This document shows, piece after piece, positions 1-7,119 of a DNA stretch of 16,302 nt (position 1 is its first letter; each line of letters starts with the position of its first letter). Under the pieces are notes generated by a model. That model saw only the letters and a list, made by a program, of their open reading frames with translations. It made no database searches and had not been told where the DNA came from. The DNA is from Actinomycetes bacterium (GTDB lineage: Bacteria; Actinomycetota; Actinomycetes; Actinomycetales; Microbacteriaceae). The stretch spans positions 1 through 16,302 of the forward strand of contig JAUHVN010000024.1 in NCBI GenBank assembly GCA_030425055.1, in the 5' to 3' direction. The translations under genes and the position numbers were made by a program.

Positions 1-464
1 TGCGTGTAGAGGTTGCTCGTGCGAGCCAGCTCCTGCACCGTGGCGGCGGCGCGATACTCGGTCTCGCCGTCGACGGACGACAGGCCGAACGGACCGCCGA
101 GAGTGATCGCCTTGTCGAGCGGGATGCGGTCGGGGAAGTCGGGCTCGGGCCCGCCGCGTCCGCCGACAACGGCGATGAGGTCGCCTTCGACGCCTTCGTA
201 GATGGCGACGAAGTAGTCGGTGGGCGGGGGCTTGGCTGTGGGGACGGGTGTGAGCATCCCATCCTCCACCGTGAGGTCGAGCAGGGGAGCCACGACGTCG
301 GACGTCGCGAGCTGCTCGACCTGGCTGTCGACGTTCGCGGCGAGCGCGTTGCGCAGGAACGCGGTGGTGCCGATTCCCGCGGCGAGCAGCCCGACGGCGA
401 GCACCGCCACGGACACGCCCGTGACCTTGGCGCGCAGGCTGATGCTGCGCCACCAGCCGGTCAC
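1..464 (-). CDS. Sensor histidine kinase, N-terminal part (cut by window edge)
   Basis: Only the N-terminal ~155 residues are in the window; the HAMP, dimerisation and ATPase domains would lie beyond position 1. The visible part has a short basic cytoplasmic start (WWRSISLRAKVTG), one hydrophobic segment at about residues 15-33 (VSVAVLAVGLLAAGIG), and then a hydrophilic stretch with no second membrane segment yet, fitting an extracytoplasmic sensor domain. It lies directly downstream of a response-regulator gene on the same strand, so a co-transcribed regulator-kinase pair is the natural reading. The call rests mainly on this context and topology, because no catalytic kinase motif is visible. 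The start is uncertain: GTG at 464 has a poor ribosome site, whereas a good GGGGAGG (493-500) is ideally spaced for a CTG codon at 485. Confidence 0.72.
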   Translation of the reverse strand, partial: MTGWWRSISLRAKVTGVSVAVLAVGLLAAGIGTTAFLRNALAANVDSQVEQLATSDVVAPLLDLTVEDGMLTPVPTAKPPPTDYFVAIYEGVEGDLIAVVGGRGGPEPDFPDRIPLDKAITLGGPFGLSSVDGETEYRAAATVQELARTSNLYT

Positions 465-482
465 CGCATCGGTCTTGCGCGC

Positions 483-500
483 CAGAGCGAAACCCTCCCC
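483..500 (-). promoter_or_regulatory. Ribosome binding site that may select a CTG start
   Basis: Read on the minus strand, GGGGAGGG (500-493) is the best Shine-Dalgarno match between the response regulator stop (514) and the kinase. It is followed after 7 bases by CTG (485-483), in frame with the kinase (LARKTDAVTGWW...). No ATG, GTG or TTG occurs at usable spacing. The first standard start, GTG at 464, is about 28 bases from this site. Inference: the kinase may start at CTG; the alternative is GTG 464 relying on coupling. Confidence 0.4.
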
Positions 501-513
501 GTCGATCCGCGCG

Positions 514-1206
514 TTACGCGGACTTGCCGGCTTTGAGCATGTAGCCGAAGCCGCGCTTGGTCTGGATCAGCGGCTCGGACGAGTGCGGATCGATCTTGCG
601 GCGAAGGTAGGAGATGTAGCTCTCGACGATGCCAGCATCGCCGTTGAAGTCGTACTCCCACACGTGGTCGAGGATCTGCGCCTTCGACAGCACGCGGTTC
701 GGGTTCAGCATGAGGTAGCGCAGCAGCTTGAACTCGGTGGGGCTGAGGTCGATCGACACGTCGCCGACGAGCACGTCGTGCGTGTCCTGGTCCATGCTGA
801 GCTCGCCCGCGCGGATGACCGACTCCTCGTCGGCCTGCATCGTGCGGCGCAGGATCGCCTGGATGCGCGCGACGATCTCGTCGAGCGAGAAGGGCTTGGT
901 GACGTAGTCGTCGCCGCCGGCGTTGAGTCCGGTGATCTTGTCCTCGGTCTCGTCCTTCGCCGTGAGGAACAGGATCGGCGCGGTGTAGCCCGCGCCGCGC
1001 AGGCGCTTGGTGACGCTGAAGCCGTTCATGTCGGGCAGCATCACGTCGAGCAGGATGAGGTCGGGTTCCTCTTCGAGGACGGCCGAGATCGTCTGCGCGC
1101 CGTTGGAGACGGCCTTGACCTGATAGCCCGCGAATCGCAGGCTCGTGATCAGCAGGTCGCGGATGTTCGGCTCGTCGTCCACGACGAGGATGCGCGGTGC
1201 GGTCAT
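514..1206 (-). CDS. OmpR/PhoB-family response regulator
   Basis: A 230-residue DNA-binding response regulator that is phosphorylated by its partner kinase and then binds promoters as a dimer. The receiver domain (about 5-117) has the acidic pair D10-D11, the phospho-acceptor D54 (ILLDVMLPD), the switch T82 and the invariant K104 (YVTKPF). The C-terminal winged helix (about 132-227) shows the trans_reg_C pattern SPTEFKLLRYL ... YISYLRRKID ... TKRGFGYML. Length and motif order match the PhoP/TcrX/TrcR type of actinobacterial regulators; which one cannot be fixed from sequence alone. ATG 1206 is chosen because the receiver begins right after it (MTAPRILVVDDE) and an A/T-rich -10-like AATAAT ends 6 bases upstream, suggesting a leaderless mRNA. 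It is followed by the sensor kinase gene after a short gap, consistent with a two-gene operon. Confidence 0.95.
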   Translation of the reverse strand: MTAPRILVVDDEPNIRDLLITSLRFAGYQVKAVSNGAQTISAVLEEEPDLILLDVMLPDMNGFSVTKRLRGAGYTAPILFLTAKDETEDKITGLNAGGDDYVTKPFSLDEIVARIQAILRRTMQADEESVIRAGELSMDQDTHDVLVGDVSIDLSPTEFKLLRYLMLNPNRVLSKAQILDHVWEYDFNGDAGIVESYISYLRRKIDPHSSEPLIQTKRGFGYMLKAGKSA

Positions 1207-1212
1207 GGGGCC

Positions 1213-1236
1213 ATTATTGCGTCGACGGCCTGTCAA
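1213..1236 (-). promoter_or_regulatory. Candidate promoter of the two-component operon
   Basis: On the minus strand, AATAAT (1218-1213) stands out in otherwise GC-rich DNA and ends exactly 6 bases before ATG 1206, the spacing of a leaderless start. A perfect TTGACA lies at 1236-1231, but the spacer is only 12 bases, so that match may be accidental. A 6-bp hairpin GCGCGC-AAA-GCGCGC (1238-1252) sits just upstream. Confidence 0.4.
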
Positions 1237-1337
1237 TGCGCGCAAAGCGCGCGCTGAGGCGCGTCGATGCGACGCCGGCACGCCCGCTGGGCGGACGTAT
1301 CGAGACCGTCGGGGCGCGTCGATCCGGCCGGACGCGC

Positions 1338-1343
1338 TAGCGT
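1338..1343 (+). promoter_or_regulatory. Possible -10 box for the patatin-like gene
   Basis: TAGCGT is the only TANNNT hexamer of this kind that I see in the 185-base divergent intergenic region on the plus strand. It lies about 48 bases before GTG 1392. No convincing -35 was found, so this is a weak call. Confidence 0.25.
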
Positions 1344-1391
1344 GGCCGAAGACGCGCGGGGGCGCGGAAACCGGATGCCGGGGGTGGGGCC

Positions 1392-4300
1392 GTGTCGTTC
1401 CAGATGGGTGACGAACGACGACCGCGACGCCTCGACGACGCGATTCCGCCGCCGATGGTGCTGCCCGACAAGCCGCGCATGGTGATCGGCGCGAACCGTC
1501 CGCCCGACGAGTTCGTCGCCGAGATGACCCTCGGGCCGGTCGCTCCCAGCGACGAGCCGCAGCCCGAGCGCACCGTCATCGCGCTCGGCCCGTCGCGTCG
1601 ACTCGCAGACCTCGAAGCGGACGGCTGGGTGCCGACGCAGCGCCGGGCGCTGCGCCTCGCGCTCGCGATGCGCGGCGGGGTGAGCCTCGCCGTGTGGATC
1701 GGCGGCGCCGTCGCCGAGATCGATGTGCTGCGCAGCATCCGCATCGTCCGCAACGCCGAGGGCGCGGAGGCCGTCGTCGTGCTGCGCTGCGACGAGGAGC
1801 CCCTCACACCCGGACTCGAAACGCGCGTGAAGGCGTACGCGAACCTGCTCGCAGCGCGCGGCGCCGACCGGGTCGACGTCGACATCCTCGCCGGAGCGAG
1901 CGCCGGCGGCCTCAATTCGGTGATCTACGCGGCCGCGCAGCGGGCCGGCCGGCCGATCGACGAGCTCAAGGACACGTGGCGCGATGTCGGCGGGCTGGCC
2001 GACCTCATGCATCCGCCCGGATTCGCGCGGGTGACGTCGTTGCTGCGCGGCGACGGCTACTTCTGGCCGAGCGTGCGCGACGCCCTCGTACGGCTGCACA
2101 CGGCCGAGCACTTCCACCCCGACCTCATCCCCGGTCACATCTCGGTCGACCTGTCGGCGACGCTCATCGACAGCGAGGACGCGCTCGATCCCGACACGAG
2201 GGAAGGACGCGGCGACTTCCACTTCGCGAGCCTCGACGATCGCGACCCGTCCCACCAAGACGGCGGGACGACCGGTTCGCGCACGCTGATCGGCAATCGC
2301 ATCCCCGCGCGCGACCCTGCCCTCGCCGCACCCGAAGCCGCCGTGCTCGAGAGCCTCGACCGCCTCGCCTACGCCGCGCGGACGACCTCGTCGTTCCCGG
2401 GCGCGTTCGAGCCGGCGACCATCTACTCCTCGGTCGGCGGCGCCGCGCTCGCCGCCACCCCTCGCCCCAACATGCGGTTTGCCTTCGGGGCCCACCGGGC
2501 GAACGACGACACGCCCTATCGGGTCATCGACGGCGGCGTCTTCGACAACATCCCCATCACGCGGGCCCTCGGGGCGGTCAAGACGCGCGCATCGACGACG
2601 GCGAGCGAGCGGATGCTGTTGTACCTCGACCCGTCGCCCGCGCTCGACCCGGGCGTCGGCGCTGTGTACGAAGAGGGCCGGGCGCGCCTGTCCAACGCCG
2701 TGATCGGCGCGGTCTCGCGCCGCTTCCGCCACGAGACCGAGGGCGGCGAGCTCGAGGAGCTCGACCGGTTCGTGCACGACGTCACGATGGCCACCGGACG
2801 GTGGGAGTCGTTCGCGACGCTCTCGCGCGTACCGTGGGATGCGGCATCCCGCGCCGAGCGCGTCTCGGCCTACGCGCGCTATCGGCAGTCGAGCGACGCC
2901 AACCTGCTCGTCGAGACGCTGTCGTTCCCCGCACGCGCGCAGCTGAGCTGGGAGTCGTCGCGACGGGGCGCGTGGCGCGGGATCGACCGCGACGTCGCCG
3001 ACGGCCTGCGCGCCGACGCGCTGCCCGCCTACAACCGCCGCAGCTGGAACGTGGATCCCGACGGATCGACGCACGTGCTGACCGGTCCGCAGGGTCTGCT
3101 GGACGCCGCGCAGTGCGTGCTGTCGGCCGTGCAGTGGCTCGAGCAGGCCACCCACTACGCGGGCGAGCCGCAGTGGAGCGATGCGCAGCGTGCCGATCAG
3201 GTCACAGCGCGGCTGCTCGCCTACGACGTCATCGCGAGTGCGACGTCGCTGCGCGATCAGGCGCTCGCGCGCGTGCTCGACGCGGTGCAGGCGGCCGCCG
3301 ACTCGGCCCCCGCCACGTCGGCCGTCGGAGACCTCATCATCGACACGTGGCTCGCACCGCCGGACGACGCGACACCCGTCGAACACGCGTGGCGCCGACT
3401 CGACCGCGCGTGGCATGCGCTGCGCGCGTCGTTCGAGCGCATGGGCGCCGAGGCCGCGGCGACCGACCCCGCGCTCGTGAGGGCGGCCGAGGAACGGTGG
3501 TCGCGCAACGAGCGGCGCCTGCCACGCGACTCCGGGCTCGCGGCCATCCTGTGGCGGGAGTGCCCGTGGCGGGGCCCGATCGAAGCCGACTTCGGCAGCG
3601 ACGAACCCGCGGGCGCCGTGGATCTGCCTCCGCTGTTCGCCGCGACCGGCATGCCGCCGGTGGTCACCCACGCGACCTACACGCGCATCGACGGCCACTC
3701 CGCCGCCGAGGCGCTCGCGTCGACACCGGGCCTCGAGTCGGTCGTCGCGCGGCTGCGCGAGAAGGACCGCGCCCACCGTGCCGCCGCGGCCCTCGCCGAC
3801 CCGCACCTCACCCTTCGGCGGGCGTGGGAGCACCTGCACTCGGGTGACGGGATCGTACCCGCGCCGGTGAAGCTGGCCGGAACGCGCATCGCCAACTTCT
3901 CGGGCTTCCTCAGCTCGTCGTGGCGCGAGAACGACTGGTGGTGGGGGCGCCTCGACGCCGCGGCGGGCCTCGCGCGGGCGCTGTACAACGCGCCGGGTGC
4001 CGAGCTGCAGGCCGCGATCGTGTCGGACATGCACGCGGGCCGCGAGACCGACGCCGACGACGCGGGGCCGCGCCTGGACGGCGGCCTCGACGACATCGGC
4101 TCGCTCGACCCCGACTACGTGGCCGGGCTCGCCGGTCGTGGTGCGCGCGTGCTGTCGCGCGCGCTGCCGACGCCGAACTCGGCGCTCGGCACGGCGGTCG
4201 TGCGCGTCGTCGCCTGGATGCTGCGCCCGCTGACCGTGCTGCTTCCCGCCGTCGTCGACCCGCCGCGGATCGCCTTCGTGGGCGGGATGCTGCTCGCGCT

Positions 4301-5066
4301 GGCCACCGCGCTGTCATGGCCGGCCCAGCCGTTCGCGACCTCGGCGGCCGTCGTCTGGCCGCGCGACGCCGTCACGGTCGGGGCCGCGCTGATCGCGCTC
4401 GCACTCGCCGCCCGCGGGATCTCGGCGGCCACCACCCGCTGGAAGCGGGTCCTGTCGGCGGATGAGGATCCACCCGATCTGAGGGCCTGGCGCGCACGGT
4501 CACTGCGGTCGGCCGGCGTCGTGTTCGCCGCGACCGTGGCGGCGCTGATCCCCCTCGCGGTGTCGATGAGGATGGGCGCGTGGGTGCCCGCCGTCGTGTG
4601 GGCCCTCGTCGCGGTGACCGGCGGCTATCTCGTCGGACGCAGCGCGCTGCGCGTCGGCACGTCCGCGGGCGCGGCCGGTGCCGCCCGCTGGACGCCGACG
4701 ATCGTCGTCGGCGCTGCGCTGGTGGCCGCAGTCGTCGTGGGCGTCGCCGGGCTCGTCGGTGCGCCGTGGGCCGCGGTGCCGGCCGCCGGCGGTGTCGGCT
4801 GGACCGCGTGGTGGGTCGCCGGCGCCGCAGCCGCGATCGGAGTCGCCCTGCTGTGGGGGTGGCAGCGGGCATGGTTCGCCGTGGCGGCGGCGCTGGTCGC
4901 GGTCGGGCTCGGCGCGGCATCCGCTCTGCTCGTCGCGTGGCTCGGCGGACCGTCGGCGCTCGCGTGGATCGTCGGGATCGTGGTGTGGGGCAACGTGCTG
5001 TGGCTCGCCCCCGAGACCGGCTGGGGTGCGAAGGCGCTCGACGACACGCCGCGTCTCCGGCGCTGA
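1392..5066 (+). CDS. Large patatin-like acyl hydrolase (DUF3376 type) with membrane C-terminus
   Basis: A 1224-residue protein. After a charged, Pro-rich leader (1-80), a patatin domain starts at about 88: RLALAMRGGVSLAVWIGG is the glycine-rich oxyanion region, GASAG (168-172) is the nucleophile elbow with catalytic S170, and VIDGGVFDN holds the dyad partner D380. Such domains hydrolyse acyl esters of lipids (serine-aspartate dyad). The long middle part (about 400-930) matches my recollection of the patatin-related family TIGR03607/DUF3376, sporadic in bacteria and of unknown role. From about 938 to 1206 there are eight or nine hydrophobic segments, predicting a polytopic membrane domain that would tether the hydrolase to the membrane. 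The short soluble tail is ETGWGAKALDDTPRLRR. GTG 1392 follows a G-rich stretch; ATG 1404 is an alternative. Monocistronic as far as can be seen. Substrate unknown. Confidence 0.9.
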   Translation: MSFQMGDERRPRRLDDAIPPPMVLPDKPRMVIGANRPPDEFVAEMTLGPVAPSDEPQPERTVIALGPSRRLADLEADGWVPTQRRALRLALAMRGGVSLAVWIGGAVAEIDVLRSIRIVRNAEGAEAVVVLRCDEEPLTPGLETRVKAYANLLAARGADRVDVDILAGASAGGLNSVIYAAAQRAGRPIDELKDTWRDVGGLADLMHPPGFARVTSLLRGDGYFWPSVRDALVRLHTAEHFHPDLIPGHISVDLSATLIDSEDALDPDTREGRGDFHFASLDDRDPSHQDGGTTGSRTLIGNRIPARDPALAAPEAAVLESLDRLAYAARTTSSFPGAFEPATIYSSVGGAALAATPRPNMRFAFGAHRANDDTPYRVIDGGVFDNIPITRALGAVKTRASTTASERMLLYLDPSPALDPGVGAVYEEGRARLSNAVIGAVSRRFRHETEGGELEELDRFVHDVTMATGRWESFATLSRVPWDAASRAERVSAYARYRQSSDANLLVETLSFPARAQLSWESSRRGAWRGIDRDVADGLRADALPAYNRRSWNVDPDGSTHVLTGPQGLLDAAQCVLSAVQWLEQATHYAGEPQWSDAQRADQVTARLLAYDVIASATSLRDQALARVLDAVQAAADSAPATSAVGDLIIDTWLAPPDDATPVEHAWRRLDRAWHALRASFERMGAEAAATDPALVRAAEERWSRNERRLPRDSGLAAILWRECPWRGPIEADFGSDEPAGAVDLPPLFAATGMPPVVTHATYTRIDGHSAAEALASTPGLESVVARLREKDRAHRAAAALADPHLTLRRAWEHLHSGDGIVPAPVKLAGTRIANFSGFLSSSWRENDWWWGRLDAAAGLARALYNAPGAELQAAIVSDMHAGRETDADDAGPRLDGGLDDIGSLDPDYVAGLAGRGARVLSRALPTPNSALGTAVVRVVAWMLRPLTVLLPAVVDPPRIAFVGGMLLALATALSWPAQPFATSAAVVWPRDAVTVGAALIALALAARGISAATTRWKRVLSADEDPPDLRAWRARSLRSAGVVFAATVAALIPLAVSMRMGAWVPAVVWALVAVTGGYLVGRSALRVGTSAGAAGAARWTPTIVVGAALVAAVVVGVAGLVGAPWAAVPAAGGVGWTAWWVAGAAAAIGVALLWGWQRAWFAVAAALVAVGLGAASALLVAWLGGPSALAWIVGIVVWGNVLWLAPETGWGAKALDDTPRLRR

Positions 5067-5082
5067 CGCAAGTCAGCGGAGG

Positions 5083-6726
5083 CTACGCGGCATTGATCCG
5101 GTCCGCGTCAATGATCGTGTAGGCGTAGCCCTGCTCGGCGAGGAAGCGCTGACGGTTCTGCGCGAAGTCCTGGTCGACCGTGTCGCGCGCGATGAGCGTG
5201 TAGAAGCTCGCGGTGCGACCCGATTCCTTGGGGCGCAGCAGCCGGCCGAGGCGCTGGGCCTCCTCCTGACGTGACCCGAACGATCCCGACACCTGGATCG
5301 CGACGGATGCCTCGGGCAGATCGATCGAGAAGTTCGCGACCTTCGACACCACGAGCACCGTGATCGTGCCCTCGCGGAACGCCTGGTAGAGCTCCTCGCG
5401 CTCGTCGACGGGGGTCGCGCCGGTGATCTTGGGGGCGTCGAGCGCCTCGGCGAGCACGTCGATCTGGTCGAGGTACTGGCCGATGATGAGGATGCGCTCG
5501 CCCTCGTGGCGGTCGACGAGGTCGCGCACGACGCCGATCTTCGCCGGCGCGGTCGCCGCGAGCCGGTAGCGCTCGTCGTCGGCCGCCGCCGCGTACTCGA
5601 GCCTGTCGCCGGCGGGCAGGTCGATGCGCACCTCGTAGCAGACCGCCGGAGAGATGAAGCCCTGCGCCTCGATCTCCTTCCAGGGTGCGTCGAACCGCTT
5701 GGGACCGATGAGGCTGAACACGTCGCCCTCGCGGCCGTCTTCGCGCACGAGCGTCGCGGTGAGGCCGAGGCGCCGACGGGCCTGCAGGTCGGCGGTGAGC
5801 TTGAAGACGGGCGCGGGCAGCAGGTGCACCTCGTCGTACACGATGAGGCCCCAGTCGAGGGCGTCGAGCAGCGCGAGGTGCGCGTACTGGCCCTTCCGCT
5901 TCGCCGTGAGGATCTGGTACGTCGCGATCGTGACCGGCTTGACCTCCTTGGCCTGGCCGGAGTACTCGCCGATCTCTTCCGCGGTCAGCGATGTGCGCTT
6001 GAGCAGCTCGTCGCGCCACTGGCGCGCGCTGACCGTGTTGGTCACCAGGATGAGCGTCGTCGTCTTGGTGTCGGCCATCGCTCCGGCGCCGACGAGCGTC
6101 TTGCCCGCGCCGCAGGGCAGCACAACGACGCCCGATCCGCCCTCGGTGAAGGTGTCGACCGCCTGGCGCTGGTAGGGGCGCAGGCCCCAGCCGTTCTCGG
6201 CGAGGTCGATCGGATGCGGCGTGCCGGGCGTGTAGCCGGCGAGGTCTTCGGCCGGCCAGCCGATCTTCAGCAGCTCCTGCTTGATCTGACCGCGCGCCCA
6301 CGCGTCGACGACGTACGCGTCGGGGGAGGGGTGGCCGATCAGCAGCGGCTGGATGCGCTTGTTCTTGGTGACTTCGGCCAGCACCGCGGCATCCGTCGAG
6401 CGCAGCAGCAGCGTGCCTTCGTCGTCGCGCTCGATCACGAGGCGTCCGTAGCGGCCGACGGTCTCGGCGATGTCGATCGACACCGACGGGGGCACGGGGA
6501 AGCGCGTCCACCGGTCGAGGGTGGCCAGCATGTCCTCGGCGTCGTGGCCGGCGGCGCGGGCGTTCCACAGGCCGAGCCGCGTGATGCGGTAGGTGTGGAT
6601 GTGCTCGGGAGCGCGCTCGAGCTCGGCGAAGATCGCGAGCTCGTGGCGCGCCGACTCCGCGTCGGGATGCGCCACTTCGAGCAGCACCGTGCGGTCGCTC
6701 TGGACGATGAGGGGGCCGTCAGCCAT
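5083..6726 (-). CDS. XPB-family DNA repair helicase (3'-5', ERCC3-like)
   Basis: A 547-residue superfamily 2 helicase, the bacterial counterpart of eukaryotic XPB/Ssl2, an ATP-dependent DNA unwinding or remodelling enzyme. The N-terminal accessory domain (1-170) precedes the Q-like GLRPYQRQAV (181-190). Walker A is CGAGKT (205-210), motif II is DEVH (298-301), motif III is TAT (323-325), immediately followed by the XPB-specific RED element (328-330); motif VI is QRLGRLLRPK (491-500). Length and motifs match mycobacterial Rv0861c. ATG 6726 is used because conserved sequence begins there (MADGPLIVQSD) and a TAGACT -10 ends 8 bases upstream, indicating a leaderless or nearly leaderless transcript. 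A longer open frame upstream overlaps the divergent DivIVA-like gene and is not credible. The XPB-associated partner gene lies close by on the same strand. The exact repair role in bacteria is unsettled. Confidence 0.96.
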   Translation of the reverse strand: MADGPLIVQSDRTVLLEVAHPDAESARHELAIFAELERAPEHIHTYRITRLGLWNARAAGHDAEDMLATLDRWTRFPVPPSVSIDIAETVGRYGRLVIERDDEGTLLLRSTDAAVLAEVTKNKRIQPLLIGHPSPDAYVVDAWARGQIKQELLKIGWPAEDLAGYTPGTPHPIDLAENGWGLRPYQRQAVDTFTEGGSGVVVLPCGAGKTLVGAGAMADTKTTTLILVTNTVSARQWRDELLKRTSLTAEEIGEYSGQAKEVKPVTIATYQILTAKRKGQYAHLALLDALDWGLIVYDEVHLLPAPVFKLTADLQARRRLGLTATLVREDGREGDVFSLIGPKRFDAPWKEIEAQGFISPAVCYEVRIDLPAGDRLEYAAAADDERYRLAATAPAKIGVVRDLVDRHEGERILIIGQYLDQIDVLAEALDAPKITGATPVDEREELYQAFREGTITVLVVSKVANFSIDLPEASVAIQVSGSFGSRQEEAQRLGRLLRPKESGRTASFYTLIARDTVDQDFAQNRQRFLAEQGYAYTIIDADRINAA

Positions 6727-6734
6727 AACGGGAA

Positions 6735-6740
6735 AGTCTA
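6735..6740 (-). promoter_or_regulatory. -10 box for XPB, near-leaderless start
   Basis: TAGACT on the minus strand ends 8 bases before ATG 6726, so transcription would begin at or within about two bases of the start codon. There is no Shine-Dalgarno sequence upstream of the ATG, which agrees with leaderless translation. No clear -35. Confidence 0.55.
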
Positions 6741-6789
6741 CCGCCGACCGGGCTGTGGACGGGCGGCGGGGCCCCGGTGGAGCCTCGGA

Positions 6790-6795
6790 TAGTCT
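6790..6795 (+). promoter_or_regulatory. -10 box for DivIVA-motif gene, leaderless start
   Basis: TAGTCT is followed by exactly 6 bases and then GTG 6802. No ribosome site precedes the GTG. It forms a divergent pair with the XPB -10 box, the two lying about 50 bases apart in the 75-base intergenic region. Confidence 0.55.
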
Positions 6796-6801
6796 CGACC
6801 G

Positions 6802-7119
6802 GTGCGCAGTGGTGACATCCGTCTCAAGCAGTTCAGCGAGGGCCCCGGCGGCTTCTTCCGGTTCTTCTCCGAGAGGTTCGACGCCGACCAGGTCGACGAG
6901 TTCCTCGAGCAGTGCGCGCGGTCGCTCGAAGCGGGCGAGCGCGGCTTCGCGAACGCACCGCTGCGCGGCGACGACATCGTCGTCAAGCAGTTCCGCTACA
7001 CGCGCTTCGGCCGTGGGTACGACCCCGACGAGGTCGACGACTACCTCGACGAGATCGTGGTCGCGCTGCGCGAGCACGAGACATCGACCGAAGCCGAAGG
7101 AACCCCTCAGGCCGGCTGA
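6802..7119 (+). CDS. Small protein with two DivIVA N-terminal motifs
   Basis: A 105-residue protein with two tandem copies of the DivIVA N-terminal motif: a divergent one, FDADQVDEFLEQ (26-37), and a near-consensus one, RGYDPDEVDDYLDEI (71-85). Each copy is preceded by a similar segment (DIRLKQF at 5-11, DIVVKQF at 58-64), so the protein looks like an internal duplication. In DivIVA/Wag31 this motif is the membrane-binding part, but the long coiled coil that builds polar scaffolds is absent here. It fits the actinobacterial DivIVA-domain repeat family (TIGR03543/TIGR03544, from memory). The GTG start follows a TAGTCT box by 6 bases. The gene is convergent with the helicase-associated gene and overlaps its end by 13 bases. 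A role in polar growth or division is inference only. Confidence 0.85.
   Translation: MRSGDIRLKQFSEGPGGFFRFFSERFDADQVDEFLEQCARSLEAGERGFANAPLRGDDIVVKQFRYTRFGRGYDPDEVDDYLDEIVVALREHETSTEAEGTPQAG

Noticed and set aside
1231..1236. Perfect TTGACA as the -35 of the response regulator promoter
   Set aside because: The spacing to the best -10-like sequence is only 12 bases, too short for a standard promoter; kept only as a possible element.
1233..4034. A 933-codon open frame on the minus strand opposite the patatin gene
   Set aside because: Its sequence is Arg/Gly/Ala/Val-rich with no domain logic, as expected from the antisense of a high-GC gene. The plus-strand frame has clear patatin motifs over the same stretch.
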